Numbered from the stretch's first letter, positions 9,200 to 18,611 are shown. The stretch: DNA of 47,133 nucleotides from Clostridiaceae bacterium (GCA_012799825.1 JAAZKK010000072.1:1-47133), one strand, 5' to 3'. Translations and numbers: made by a program. The notes: a model not told the origin generated them from the sequence alone.

Positions 9200-9359
9200 G
9201 AAGCTACGATTTACACGAATGTAATCTTTTCTTAAATCATTATCTGTATAAAATGATTTTATCGTACGATTCAACAGAATTGTTCATTTTGACAGCTAAA
9301 GGGTGCTAACAGCGGTTAAACGATATTTTTTAGCAGGATTTTCTTGTCATAATGAAATT

Positions 9360-9914
9360 ATGTGCCCTCAATTACTGAAATTAACAGCGCTGTGCCGGAT
9401 TGCCTCCGGTCTTGGCATGATCGTCACGGCCATCATGCTTTCATGGCAGGATCTTCGAACACGTTACGTATCGGCGGCAACGCTTTGCGTCTTTACGCTC
9501 TTTTCTCTGATCAATGCATTCTTGTCTCCCAACACAACGTGGTTAAGCATGTTCGCAGGCGCGGCCGCGGCGGGACTATTCATGATGATCGCGTCAAAAC
9601 TGTCGCGACGTATAAGCGGTCGTGAAATGATAGGAAATGGCGATGTATGGTTTGCCTTTGCGACAGGCCTTGGCGCACAGGGAACGGAGAATGCACTCGA
9701 TATGCTCGCGACGGCATTTCTGCTAGCCGTTTTTCCAGCCATTATTTCCATTGTCCGTTACCTGTGCCGCAGATTTGTCAAAGATGCCGGCGCGGTAGAT
9801 GAAGTTCAATCATCGAAGCGATTCATCCGAGAGATCTGTCGGTCTGAAATCCCGTTCTTCCCTTTTCTTGCTCTTTCTTTATTCATTATTCGCGCAAAAA
9901 CAAGAATTTTATGA
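9360..9914 (+). CDS. Prepilin peptidase-like (A24 family) membrane protein
   Basis: A small polytopic membrane protein with the two aspartates of GxGD-type aspartyl proteases: D31 in LSWQDLRTRYV after the first membrane segment, and D95 in IGNGDVWF, which matches the GxGDVK motif of type IV prepilin peptidases. It lacks the N-terminal methyltransferase/zinc domain and so resembles the short A24 peptidases (archaeal FlaK/PibD-like or small bacterial forms). The start is uncertain. The frame is open from a GTG at 9303, but the ATG at 9360 places the first membrane helix near the N-terminus, and neither has a good ribosome binding site. No pilin or type II secretion gene is in the window. It could process type IV pilins encoded elsewhere. 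Confidence 0.75.
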   Translation: MCPQLLKLTALCRIASGLGMIVTAIMLSWQDLRTRYVSAATLCVFTLFSLINAFLSPNTTWLSMFAGAAAAGLFMMIASKLSRRISGREMIGNGDVWFAFATGLGAQGTENALDMLATAFLLAVFPAIISIVRYLCRRFVKDAGAVDEVQSSKRFIREICRSEIPFFPFLALSLFIIRAKTRIL

Positions 9915-10023
9915 CGACGTTCAAAGATCTGAGTCGCCATGAATCTCCGGTATAAAAAATGACCATCTCGCGTTGAATGAGCGACGACGATCAGAATATT
10001 TGGCAAATATCATGACATCGGCT

Positions 10024-11064
10024 TTATGTCGAAAAGAACAAAGAACTGCCTACAAATGCCGCAGCAAGAATCAAGGTCAGTATGATCGTCGCGAAACGGC
10101 TGCTACCGCGGCGTTCAGAAGTATAAACGACGCGCCCTTCGATCAAGCCTTGTCGCTTTGTGCGAACACCGAGGCCTTGAATAAAAGCGATCGGCGCGAT
10201 GAGCAAAAGAGACAAAAAGAGCAGACAGGTGATGAGAAATATACGATACTGCGTATCGTCCATCGTAATACCGGAGAATAGCGTTGATACCGCGAATCCA
10301 AACACCTTGCCGGACATCAGCAGTGAAAGGCTGTAACCCGCGCTCATCAACGATGAAGCGACAAGTGAATCACAATTGTGTCTCACCCAAGACACAAGAA
10401 ATGAGCCTATCGCCATGAAAACGAAACCTGACGTATCAAATTGTGAAAGCGCCACCAAAATGGCAATCTCTAAAGAAGCTAGACGCGGACCTGTGCCGAC
10501 TAAAAGACCTGGCTGCACTAATCCTCTGAGGAAGAGTTCTAACGCCGTTGCAGGCACGAAGACTGCCGTCGAAAGGACTAGAATTGTCGTAACAATTGAT
10601 CGATCAAGCAAAAGTTGTCCCGTATAAATATAGGCAGGAAGCGCCGTATATCGAGCAGCCTGTTCTACCCACGACACCAGAAGTTCACGCATACACCATA
10701 CGGCCATCGCCGCCAGAAAACCGATGAGAGGAGCGAATAGAAAAGACCAGCGGTTGTGCGTACCGCCCATAACCAGCTGAGTCGGTGGCTTCACGACAAA
10801 AAGAATAACGGAAGCAATAAGAAGCGGGATAAATCCCATGACGATCAGTGTGTGGACACTGTCGTCAAGAACAGCTCCTGCTACGCCACCCGTTGAAATC
10901 CAACCCTTCTTTTTCAAGATAAAAAATATGATCGAGAGAACACAGAAAACGGACAGTCCGATCAGTGCCGCGGGGAAAAGACGCTGACGTTCCTTCTGCA
11001 AACGCACACTGCGTTTGCGTTCGGTATCGATGACGCGTAAGGCTACTCGGGGCTTTTGAGTCAT
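10024..11064 (-). CDS. Degenerate CPBP/Abi-like intramembrane protein
   Basis: 346 residues with about eight hydrophobic segments. The block LELFLRGLVQP (174-184) aligns with the EExxxR-G motif of CPBP (CAAX protease and bacteriocin-processing) membrane proteins: E176 and R180 are kept, but the first Glu is Leu. The second motif, normally FxxxH, reads ALSQFDT and lacks the His. A third region around 225-240 (WVRHNCDSLVASSLM) resembles the usual SL-x3-I-x2-H helix without its His. The fold therefore looks like CPBP but with a dismantled active site. It lies 18 bp after mltG and probably belongs to the der-mltG unit. A general polytopic protein of unknown function is the alternative. Confidence 0.6.
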   Translation of the reverse strand: MTQKPRVALRVIDTERKRSVRLQKERQRLFPAALIGLSVFCVLSIIFFILKKKGWISTGGVAGAVLDDSVHTLIVMGFIPLLIASVILFVVKPPTQLVMGGTHNRWSFLFAPLIGFLAAMAVWCMRELLVSWVEQAARYTALPAYIYTGQLLLDRSIVTTILVLSTAVFVPATALELFLRGLVQPGLLVGTGPRLASLEIAILVALSQFDTSGFVFMAIGSFLVSWVRHNCDSLVASSLMSAGYSLSLLMSGKVFGFAVSTLFSGITMDDTQYRIFLITCLLFLSLLLIAPIAFIQGLGVRTKRQGLIEGRVVYTSERRGSSRFATIILTLILAAAFVGSSLFFST

Positions 11065-11082
11065 CGGTATCGTACCACCACA

Positions 11083-12219
11083 CTATGGCGCGGCACTGTA
11101 ACGCGCGACTTTGGCATCATGTTCAGCCGATGTCTTCGAGAAGTCGTTCGAACCGTCACCGCGAGCACAGAAGAATAAATACTGACCGGCGTCCGGCCAA
11201 GTGCGATCGGTAGCCGGCCAAAGAACACCCTCAATAGCAACAAGACCAGGTGAATTGATAGGACCGGGCGGCAGGCCGGAAAAACTATACGTGTTGTAGG
11301 GATTGTTGCCGTAGCGCTCGATATCGTCATGGAAAATCCACAGTCGAGCGTCCTTCCCTTCTTCCTTTCGAAGATAATTAATCGTCGCGCAAGACTGAAG
11401 CGGCATTCCCTGATCAAGACGATTCATAAAGACGCGGGCAATCTTAGGCATCTCAACAATCGGTCCTTCCTGTTGCACGACGGAAGCCAGAGTCAAAACC
11501 TCGTCTAATGACATACCGATCTTTTCAGCACGATCCTGATAATTGCCTTGCCTAAGACGATACTCCGTATTGCTAAGAAAAGTGCGAATGATCTGCTGCT
11601 CTGTTGCGTTGATATCAAAACGGTACGTATCAGGCCAAAGATATCCCTGAAGGAGCCACTCGCGACCCGGTTTCGCCTCAATCTGTCGGACAAACGAAAA
11701 ATCTATGAATAGGCTCGGCTGATTCATCATCATATCGAGCAATTCCGGGTTAAAGCGCATGCCGGCATCAAGCAATTTGTCCTTAATATCAAGATACGTC
11801 ATACCTTCGTAGATCGTCACTGTCACAGGCTCAGGCTGATTTGTGAGCAGAACCATGATCTCATCGTACGCAAGCCCGGGAACTAGATAATGGGTACCAT
11901 ACTGGTACTGTCCGTCAAATCCGTTAAACTTGGAAATAAGCTTAAACGCCATAAGATTTGAGATTAGACCCTTGTCAACAAGAATTTCACCAATGATCTC
12001 GGAGTCGGCCTGCTGCGGGATATAGACTTCGATCGCATTCGGCGTATCCTTTGTTATCGGGGAAAATCCGTGTTCGTCAAATTGGCTTCGAAGATTCGCG
12101 AAACGTTCGTCCTGATTAAGAACATAGCGGTAACCCGTGATAAAACCGGCGATCACAAAACCTATGATCAGCAGAACCACGATGAGAATAACGATCGATT
12201 TTGTAACGTTGCGGGTCAT
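11083..12219 (-). CDS. mltG: Endolytic murein transglycosylase MltG (YceG-like)
   Basis: 378 residues with one N-terminal membrane anchor (about 7-29), a LysM-like region (about 65-130) and the YceG catalytic domain. Family blocks are EGMTYLDI, QGYLWPDTYRF, LTLASVVQQEG, ARVFMNRL, MPLQSCATINY, and YNTY...GLPPGPINSPG. MltG cuts nascent glycan strands in the membrane and sets their length. In most relatives the catalytic segment is LASIVEKE; here it is V-Q249-Q-E251, so one of the two conserved acidic residues is Gln. E251 is retained. The gene follows der after 56 bp, a spacing that suggests co-transcription. The ribosome binding site (AAAGGA) is rather far from the ATG. Confidence 0.93.
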   Translation of the reverse strand: MTRNVTKSIVILIVVLLIIGFVIAGFITGYRYVLNQDERFANLRSQFDEHGFSPITKDTPNAIEVYIPQQADSEIIGEILVDKGLISNLMAFKLISKFNGFDGQYQYGTHYLVPGLAYDEIMVLLTNQPEPVTVTIYEGMTYLDIKDKLLDAGMRFNPELLDMMMNQPSLFIDFSFVRQIEAKPGREWLLQGYLWPDTYRFDINATEQQIIRTFLSNTEYRLRQGNYQDRAEKIGMSLDEVLTLASVVQQEGPIVEMPKIARVFMNRLDQGMPLQSCATINYLRKEEGKDARLWIFHDDIERYGNNPYNTYSFSGLPPGPINSPGLVAIEGVLWPATDRTWPDAGQYLFFCARGDGSNDFSKTSAEHDAKVARYSAAP

Positions 12220-12275
12220 AGTTTACGCGCGTACCGTCCTTTCTCATAGACGATACGATTATAGCATGAGGAGCC

Positions 12276-13625
12276 CTAGTAGGGCGTCACCTTCGACGCC
12301 TTCTCGTCACGTGCCGCTCTCCCCTTAAACTGAATTCTGATGGGTGTACCGTCAAAATCGAATGCTTCGCGAAGGCTATTTTCGAGGTAACGCTCATACG
12401 AAAAATGCACTAATTTTCGATCATTGACGAAAAAAACGAACGTCGGAGGACACGTTGAGACTTGTGTCGCGTAATAAATTTTGAGGTGGCGACCTTTTTT
12501 TTGAGGTGTCGGGTGCTGAATGACCGCCTCGGCAATGACTTCATTCAATAGCGAAGTCGTTACACGACGTCGTGCCGCCTCATAGGAACGGAGCAACAGC
12601 GGCCAGATGCGGGGCAGATTGAGACCCGTTTTCGCGGAAATAAAGAGCACCGGCGCGTACAACATGAACGGAAAGCGCGCGCGTAACCTTTTTTCCATTT
12701 CAAACTGGGATATTTCACTATGATTGACGGCATCCCATTTGTTGAGAAGAAAGATGACGGGTATTCCTTCATTGTGCGCGATGCCCGCGATTTTCGTATC
12801 TTGGGCGGTCGGTCCATCAATGGCATCTAAAACGAGTAAACATACATCGGCACTTTTAACCGAACGCGAAGCCGTCAGCACACTGACAAATTCGATTTTT
12901 CCTGTGACTTTAGATTGACGACGAATACCGGCTGTATCGTAAATGTGAAAACGACCGTATTCGTTCTCAACTAAAGTTCGAATGGCGTCACGCGTCGTCC
13001 CCGGAATGTCTGAAACAATGCTCCGCGCCTCACCGATTAGAGCATTGCAGAGCGTTGATTTGCCGACATTGGGCCGTCCTGCTACGGCAATCGTGATAGG
13101 TTCATCCGAAATGTCGTCCGAGGCGATCGATTTCATCGGTTCAGTCACCGCGTCAAGAAATTCGGGAAGACCCAGTTTATGCGAAGCGGATATGGAGTAA
13201 ACATGTTCAAAACCGAGTTCATAGAACGCGTAAAAAGAATCGGGTTCGTCACCGGGCTGATCAACTTTGTTGACAGCGACAACGACCGGCTTCCCACTTT
13301 TACGAAGCATATCCGAGATCTTGAATTCGAGATCGGAAAGTCCCACCTTTACGTCGCACACAAGACAAAGAACATCAGCTGTGTCAATCGCCACTTCAGC
13401 CTGACGCTGTACAAGACGTTGGATATCATTGTCAGCAAAATCGATACCGCCGGTATCGATAACTTGGAACTCAAGACCGCCCCAGTCGGCCTCACCGACG
13501 ATGCGGTCTCTTGTTACACCGGGCTCCGGTCCGACAATAGCCGTCTGTCGACCGGTGAGAGCATTAAATAATGTTGATTTTCCTGTGTTTGGGCGGCCGA
13601 CAAGGGCCAGCACGGGCATGGTCAT
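12276..13625 (-). CDS. der: GTPase Der (EngA), ribosome assembly
   Basis: 449 residues with two tandem GTPase domains and a C-terminal KH-like domain, the defining architecture of Der. The first P-loop is GRPNTGKST near residue 10 with DTGGI and NKVD. The second is GRPNVGKST near 190 with DIPGTTRD, DTAGI and NKWD. Der is essential for 50S subunit maturation. The ATG at 13625 is preceded by AGAGAGGA at a good distance. It starts the run der, mltG and the CPBP-like gene. Confidence 0.98.
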   Translation of the reverse strand: MTMPVLALVGRPNTGKSTLFNALTGRQTAIVGPEPGVTRDRIVGEADWGGLEFQVIDTGGIDFADNDIQRLVQRQAEVAIDTADVLCLVCDVKVGLSDLEFKISDMLRKSGKPVVVAVNKVDQPGDEPDSFYAFYELGFEHVYSISASHKLGLPEFLDAVTEPMKSIASDDISDEPITIAVAGRPNVGKSTLCNALIGEARSIVSDIPGTTRDAIRTLVENEYGRFHIYDTAGIRRQSKVTGKIEFVSVLTASRSVKSADVCLLVLDAIDGPTAQDTKIAGIAHNEGIPVIFLLNKWDAVNHSEISQFEMEKRLRARFPFMLYAPVLFISAKTGLNLPRIWPLLLRSYEAARRRVTTSLLNEVIAEAVIQHPTPQKKGRHLKIYYATQVSTCPPTFVFFVNDRKLVHFSYERYLENSLREAFDFDGTPIRIQFKGRAARDEKASKVTPY

Positions 13626-13769
13626 ATCGGTCCTCTCTTTTCAAAACAAAAAGCAACGTGCCCTGCGGCGCGCTGCCTCCTGTGCTTTCGAATCTCTACG
13701 GCGCTTTTTATAAAGTGCATGCCAGTATCCTGCGCGTAACGCGCCGGCAATGCCACATCAAAACACGCG

Positions 13770-13952
13770 TCAGGCATCCTCTGTTGGCATCACCTCGCGT
13801 CCGTCGTAGTACCCACATTCTTTACAAACGCGGTGCGGCACTCTAAGTGCGTGACATTGTGGACAGCGCGTGAGTGTGATCGGCTTGTGTTTAAGCGTGG
13901 CACGGTGCGTGCGCGATCTTCTTTTTGACCATTTTCTTTTTGGTACGGCCAT
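13770..13952 (-). CDS. rpmF: 50S ribosomal protein L32
   Basis: 60 residues: MAVPKRKWSKRRSRTHRAT is the standard L32 N-terminus. A zinc ribbon follows with two CxxC pairs (CPQC and CKEC), so this is the zinc-binding form. The ATG at 13952 lies 8 bp downstream of AAGGGGG; an in-frame GTG 9 bp upstream falls inside that ribosome binding site and is not the start. The yceD gene that often precedes rpmF is absent, and the upstream neighbour is a DUF1934 gene. It has its own strong promoter. Confidence 0.97.
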   Translation of the reverse strand: MAVPKRKWSKRRSRTHRATLKHKPITLTRCPQCHALRVPHRVCKECGYYDGREVMPTEDA

Positions 13953-14033
13953 GTTGTACACCCCCTTTCGGAGTCATGCAATCTATTGAGAGGCGGCTCA
14001 TAATCGCCGCTTTCTTGTAAAACACGCTCCGCT

Positions 14034-14062
14034 ATTATCCTCAAAATAACGGAAACTGTCAA
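14034..14062 (-). promoter_or_regulatory. Strong sigma-A-type promoter of rpmF
   Basis: TTGACA (14062-14057), 17-bp spacer, GATAAT (14039-14034) on the minus strand. The -35 overlaps the stop codon of the DUF1934 gene. The predicted leader of about 75 nt contains a GCGGC/GCCGC hairpin (about 13993-14010). Confidence 0.75.
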
Positions 14063-14547
14063 ATTTCAGGTCTATTATCAGGTTCTTCAGGTATAAAGCC
14101 CCTAGGCGTGATATGGAACTGTACATTCGCGCTGTAAGTGTGGCGATCATTGAACGACAACACGTATCCCAGACTTAAATCGCCGCCTGCCTCATTGAGC
14201 TTTCCGTCGACTTCGTGTGTAAAAATGGAGAACTTCATGCGGCCAAACGGCGTCTCGCGCTGTTCGATCAGCTGCTCTCCCTTGATAAAATCGAGTTCCT
14301 GACGAATCTGACCTTCCCGGCTTATGCGCACACGGCCATCCGGATAAAGGCTGACACTCGTCAATGTATCATTGAGTCCTGTGACATCGCTTTCTTTATA
14401 AGAGACACGCCAAACGTCCTCACCTTGTTCATAAGAAAGCTTGCCCTGTGTGGTGAGCTGAAGAGAATCAAGTTCTCTTTTGCCTTCCCACTGGCGGTGA
14501 GTTAAGTAAATCACAGCATCACGATCAAGATCATGAGGCATCAACAC
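14059..14547 (-). CDS. DUF1934 (YwiB-like) beta-barrel protein
   Basis: 162 residues with the alternating pattern of a small lipocalin-like beta-barrel: LDSLQLTTQGKLSY, VWRVSYKESDVTGLNDTLTSV, GRVRISREG, FIKGEQLIEQRETPFGRMKFSIFTHEV. It ends with a beta strand motif FHITPRG. These are features of the DUF1934 family represented by YwiB of Bacillus, whose function is unknown. The start is GTG at 14547, six bases after GGGAGG; the ATG two codons later is too far. It overlaps the end of murI by 17 bp, which implies translational coupling. Confidence 0.8.
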   Translation of the reverse strand: MLMPHDLDRDAVIYLTHRQWEGKRELDSLQLTTQGKLSYEQGEDVWRVSYKESDVTGLNDTLTSVSLYPDGRVRISREGQIRQELDFIKGEQLIEQRETPFGRMKFSIFTHEVDGKLNEAGGDLSLGYVLSFNDRHTYSANVQFHITPRGFIPEEPDNRPEI

Positions 14548-15496
14548 GATTGTCCTCCCTTGTCGACCCGTTATTAACCGCGCGTCGCTTCAACAGCGAA
14601 CCGTTTTCAAGCGGTTCCAATTCAACATGATGAACTATATCGATAGCCCTGTCAAGAAATCGCGCCGCATGTTCGCGAAACGTATCCGGCGCGTCGCTTG
14701 AATAAAAAGTGAGGCTCCCCTCTCCTGCGCCTTCACGCAACATGGAATCGCGTTGCAGCATCGCTTTAACCGTGCGAGCGATATGGAACGCGCTGTCAGT
14801 AAGATGTACGTCTGCTCCTACCGCTTTCCCAATCGACTCAGAAAGCACAGGATAATGTGTACAACCTAAGATGACCACATCGGGATGAAACGCGCAGATT
14901 TCAGCTAGGTAGCGTTTCGCTGTGCGATCGGCAAGAGGACCGTTCCAGACGCCTTCATCGACCAATGAGACAAAAAGCGGACAGGATTGCTCTTTAAAAA
15001 CTGGCTCGCGCAATTGCAATCTCTTTGCGAGCTCCGTTACGCTTTTGCGATAGACACCGCTCTTCACCGTCAGGGTCGTGCCTAACAAAGCGACACGTGC
15101 CGCTCGCGGAGGTTCTCCGAATTCATTCAAAATTTTCAGTTCATCAGGCAGCACGTCGAATACAGCCTGTGTACCCTGTGTGATCACTTCAAAAACCGGT
15201 ACCCAGCCTGCCCGTTCTCTTACGGCGTCAGCAGCGACGCTGCTTGCCGTTGTGCAGGCAATCACAATAGTTTTGACTCCGCGCTCCAAAAGAAAATCGG
15301 TAATTTCCAGTGCATAACGCCTGACAGTCTCCGAATCCTTTGATCCATACGGAGCGCGTGCTCCGTCCGCGACGTAAATAAAGCGCTCATGAGGAAGTGC
15401 CGCGATGAGAGCTTTCAGAATAGTAAGACCGCCGATGCCGGAATCGAAAATCCCGATCGGAGCATTACTCATCTCAGTATGATCGCCTTGCGACAC
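14531..15496 (-). CDS. murI: Glutamate racemase
   Basis: 321 residues. It makes D-glutamate for peptidoglycan. The N-terminal IGIFDSGIGGLTIL carries the conserved Asp-Ser, and the two catalytic cysteines are in VIACTTASS (normally ACNTAS) and LGCTHYP. The Asn of the usual CNTA motif is Thr here. The start is GTG at 15496, preceded by AGAGG with 6-nt spacing; an ATG eight codons later is a possible alternative. A C-terminal tail of about 50 residues follows the racemase fold. It is followed by the overlapping DUF1934 gene. Confidence 0.95.
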   Translation of the reverse strand: MSQGDHTEMSNAPIGIFDSGIGGLTILKALIAALPHERFIYVADGARAPYGSKDSETVRRYALEITDFLLERGVKTIVIACTTASSVAADAVRERAGWVPVFEVITQGTQAVFDVLPDELKILNEFGEPPRAARVALLGTTLTVKSGVYRKSVTELAKRLQLREPVFKEQSCPLFVSLVDEGVWNGPLADRTAKRYLAEICAFHPDVVILGCTHYPVLSESIGKAVGADVHLTDSAFHIARTVKAMLQRDSMLREGAGEGSLTFYSSDAPDTFREHAARFLDRAIDIVHHVELEPLENGSLLKRRAVNNGSTREDNRVDAS

Positions 15497-15656
15497 GTTT
15501 TGCCTCTTTCTTAACTAAGGTATGATCTATTGATCAGACGATGATTGGAACGAGAAAACGATCGCTCTTTGCGCTCTTCATGCGAAGAACTTGCCTCTTG
15601 TTCCATGTCTGCTTACCGACAACTCTCTAAAAAATCCCTGCGGAGCTTTATTGACA

Positions 15657-17093
15657 TTAATAGGCTTTTCCCCAAATGACCATATGAAGCGCCGGACGAT
15701 CGCAGACGACACATCGATGGGATGCGCCAACATCGCCATCAATCAATCTTGAAGTCGCTTTCGTAATATCTTTTACTTTCACCTCGCATTCAGGTTCTCC
15801 GCACCAAGGCGCACGAACAAAGCCAGGCTTCTCATCGATCGTTTGGACAAACGTATCCCAGTCCGAAACGTCATAAATTCGCGACGTAAGGCGTTCATAA
15901 GCGTTTTCGTACAAACGATTGTTAAGATCGTCCAGCATCTCAGGTAGAACTTCAACGATATGATCGAGCGGTACAACAGTCTTTTCACGGTTGTCGCGTG
16001 TCACAGCGACACAGGACCTTTTTTCGATATCGCGCGGCCCTAATTCAAGGCGGATCGGAACGCCTTTCATCTCATACTCGGCGAATTTCCAGCCCGGCAT
16101 ACGATCGCTGTCGTCTAACTTCACGCGGAAACCTGCATTCTCAACTGTTTTTTTGAGACGGAAAGCTTCCTCTAAGACGCCGTCTTTATGTGGCGCAATC
16201 GGAATAATGACGACCTGAATCGGAGCTACCGCAGGCGGTAAAACGAGACCGTCATCGTCGCCGTGCACCATAATAATGCCGCCGATAGAACGTGACGACA
16301 CACCCCACGACGTCTGGTGAACATATTGAAGCTGATTGTCGCGATCGGCGAACTGGATGTTGAACGCCTTGGCGAAACCGTCGCCGAAATAATGCGACGT
16401 TCCGGCTTGCAAAGCCTTGCCGTCGTGCATCATAGCTTCTACAGTATAAGTATTCACTGCGCCGGCAAATTTCTCCGACTCGCTTTTTTCACCGGAAAGA
16501 ACAGGTATAGCAAGCGCCGATTTGTAAAATTCTTCATATAGTTCAAGAATCATCAGCGTTTCCTTCATGGCTTCTTCCGCTGTCGCATGTGCAGTATGCC
16601 CTTCTTGCCAGAAAAATTCCCGAGTGCGCAAGAACGGACGCGTCGTTTTCTCCCAACGGACGACGGATACCCACTGGTTATAAAGCTTAGGAAGATCGCG
16701 CCAGCTTTCGATCACATCGGCGTAATGATCGCAAAAAAGCGTTTCAGACGTCGGTCTCACGCACAGGCGCTCCGTGAGCTCCTCATCGCCGCCATGTGTC
16801 ACCCAAGCAACTTCCGGAGCAAATCCCTCAACATGATCTTTCTCTTTTTGCAGAAGGCTTTCCGGGATAAAGAGCGGCATCATCACATTCACATGCCCCG
16901 TCTTCTTGAACCGCTGATCCAATTCACTCGTGATTAGCTCCCAGATTGCGTACCCGTAAGGACGAAGGATGACGCATCCGCGAACGGTGGAATACGAGCA
17001 AAGCTCGGCGCGCATGCAGATATCCGTGTACCAGCGGCTAAAGTCTTCATCGCGAGGCGTGATTGCCTCAACCATTTTCTGTTTTTTACTCAC
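15657..17093 (-). CDS. proS: Prolyl-tRNA synthetase, archaeal/eukaryotic (type 3)
   Basis: 478 residues, the length of the type 3 enzyme without the editing insertion found in most bacterial ProS. It shows [31 protein letters not shown] at the N-terminus, class II motif 2 near [16 protein letters not shown], the anticodon-binding domain from about 285, and the C-terminal zinc-domain-like tail ending in WGKAY. The C-terminal cysteines CGEPEC and CVVC are consistent with that zinc domain. The start is GTG at 17093, four bases after GAGGAG. This type of ProS is common in Clostridia and some other bacteria. Confidence 0.97.
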   Translation of the reverse strand: MSKKQKMVEAITPRDEDFSRWYTDICMRAELCSYSTVRGCVILRPYGYAIWELITSELDQRFKKTGHVNVMMPLFIPESLLQKEKDHVEGFAPEVAWVTHGGDEELTERLCVRPTSETLFCDHYADVIESWRDLPKLYNQWVSVVRWEKTTRPFLRTREFFWQEGHTAHATAEEAMKETLMILELYEEFYKSALAIPVLSGEKSESEKFAGAVNTYTVEAMMHDGKALQAGTSHYFGDGFAKAFNIQFADRDNQLQYVHQTSWGVSSRSIGGIIMVHGDDDGLVLPPAVAPIQVVIIPIAPHKDGVLEEAFRLKKTVENAGFRVKLDDSDRMPGWKFAEYEMKGVPIRLELGPRDIEKRSCVAVTRDNREKTVVPLDHIVEVLPEMLDDLNNRLYENAYERLTSRIYDVSDWDTFVQTIDEKPGFVRAPWCGEPECEVKVKDITKATSRLIDGDVGASHRCVVCDRPALHMVIWGKAY

Positions 17094-17191
17094 AGTACTC
17101 CTCTACTTTTCTTAATTCAAATCATTTTTAACGTCGTTACCGTCGAGCGTTATTTTAATAAATCAGCGTCGTACGAAAATTCTCGATTGAA

Positions 17192-17226
17192 ACTATACTA
17201 ACGAACACCGGACTTTAAAAATCATA
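17192..17226 (-). promoter_or_regulatory. Candidate promoters of proS
   Basis: Two candidates on the minus strand: an extended -10 TGG-TATGAT with -10 at 17226-17221, and TATAGT at 17197-17192 with a weak -35 (TTTTAA) 17 bp upstream. Both give leaders of about 90-125 nt. I saw no T-box element. Confidence 0.35.
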
Positions 17227-17259
17227 CCACACGTACCTTAAAGGAAAAAGTTCATAGGG

Positions 17260-18588
17260 TCAGCGAAGCGCCAATACTCCCCAAGCATTGTCAATCGCGG
17301 TCAATGTGTTCGTGTAAAGCGTGCTCCCATCTCGGTAGAGACCACCGAAAATCACGCTGTTTTGAGATGCTACTCTATGGCGCAACAGCGCCTCATTTGC
17401 GTCTTCTATAAGCTGCAGGTCACCTACGGCTCGTCCAAGACGCATCGCCAAAGCATACTCGCACGGTGTAGCCTCGATCGCAAGCGGCGCACTGTTGATC
17501 ACATTCCAGCCGATGGGCAAACGCTTATTATCGCGAAGCGATGAACGGATCATCGAGAGAAAAGTATCGTCTGAAAGTCCCACTTCGGCCAAATGAAGAG
17601 CCATGATGAGCTGCTCCCGAAGAAAAATCACCTGTTCCCCATCCCTCAATACAACGTATTCTTGCGTTGTCGCGTTGACTGCCGGCGCCATGAACGGCAA
17701 ATTGCCATCTTCGTTCGCCCGCTCTGTCAAGGCAATCCAGTACGTCGCGACGGGCGCCCACTTCGGCTCAAAACGGGATAGAGATAGAAGCGCCCACAAG
17801 TCGATTTCGAAGAGAAGTGTTCCCATTCGAACGATATCGTCGTCCGGAAGCGGCCATGGCTCTTCCCAAACATCCAGCGCAAGAGGAAGTTGTGCACCGG
17901 CGCGAAAAGGCTGATCGGTCTTTTTATTCTCAAATATCGGCCATAGGGCATCTGACGCCTTCATGATGGAGCGTTCAAGCTCGCCTCCGCCCCAAAGGCG
18001 CCACGCCTCAAGAAGAGCTCGCGTGTAAGCCAGCGTCACGGGCCAGTGCACATTTCCGCGAAGGATGACAGGATCAGAAGAAGCTTTCGCCCATTCAGTA
18101 GAATCTGACTCTTCAATGCGAAGCCAAGCGTCATGAAAAGAAGAATCATCCCTCCAAAAGGCCTCGTCAAAATCTCTCATCCACTTGTAAAAAGCGCGTT
18201 TGTTGCGCATGGCGACGAGTGCGCGACCGTAAAGAATCTGATCCGACGCGTTAAATAGAGTACTTTTTGTTCCGTTCTCTCCGCGTTTCTCAGGCGTTTC
18301 GTAGGAAGATGCCAGAAGTGTTACCGTCTTTTTCGACGCTTGTTCTTCAGATGTGTCGGATATCAGCCGAACTTCAGTAAGAAGATGCGACTTGATGACA
18401 CTCATCAAGCCGGGCGCGTAAATATCTGGATCATAAGTGTCAGCTTTCTCCACCGCTCCATAAAGCAGAGGAAGTTCAACTCTCTTAGAAGCTCCGCTAC
18501 AAGCCGTAAGCAAAAGTGACGGACATACGATCGCGAAAAAGAACAGTGTAACGAGGACAATTCGTCTTGCGTGTTTTTCTTTTGACAT
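17260..18588 (-). CDS. Predicted lipoprotein of unknown function, helical-repeat type
   Basis: 442 residues if the ATG at 18588 is used; the frame is open from an ATG at 18600, but that one abuts its AAAGG and lies only about 5 nt from the predicted transcription start. The N-terminus is a lipoprotein signal: basic KEKHARR, a hydrophobic stretch, then LLTAC-SG with the lipid cysteine. The body is rich in Trp and predicted helices, with spaced WxxxLxLSRF, VATYWIALTERANEDGNLPFMAP and PCEYALAMRLGRAVGD segments. These are reminiscent of (alpha/alpha)6 glycosidase barrels such as GH8, but I see no convincing catalytic motif. It probably sits on the outer face of the membrane. Its function is unassigned. 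Confidence 0.8.
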   Translation of the reverse strand: MSKEKHARRIVLVTLFFFAIVCPSLLLTACSGASKRVELPLLYGAVEKADTYDPDIYAPGLMSVIKSHLLTEVRLISDTSEEQASKKTVTLLASSYETPEKRGENGTKSTLFNASDQILYGRALVAMRNKRAFYKWMRDFDEAFWRDDSSFHDAWLRIEESDSTEWAKASSDPVILRGNVHWPVTLAYTRALLEAWRLWGGGELERSIMKASDALWPIFENKKTDQPFRAGAQLPLALDVWEEPWPLPDDDIVRMGTLLFEIDLWALLSLSRFEPKWAPVATYWIALTERANEDGNLPFMAPAVNATTQEYVVLRDGEQVIFLREQLIMALHLAEVGLSDDTFLSMIRSSLRDNKRLPIGWNVINSAPLAIEATPCEYALAMRLGRAVGDLQLIEDANEALLRHRVASQNSVIFGGLYRDGSTLYTNTLTAIDNAWGVLALR

Positions 18589-18611
18589 TTTCTCAGGCAT
18601 CCTTTAGCTTA

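Noticed and set aside
9289-9294. A consensus TTGACA before the prepilin peptidase gene
   Set aside because: No acceptable -10 box lies 16-18 bp downstream.
17094-17259. T-box riboswitch before proS
   Set aside because: The gap is short and I could not find the T-box core or a terminator/antiterminator pair.
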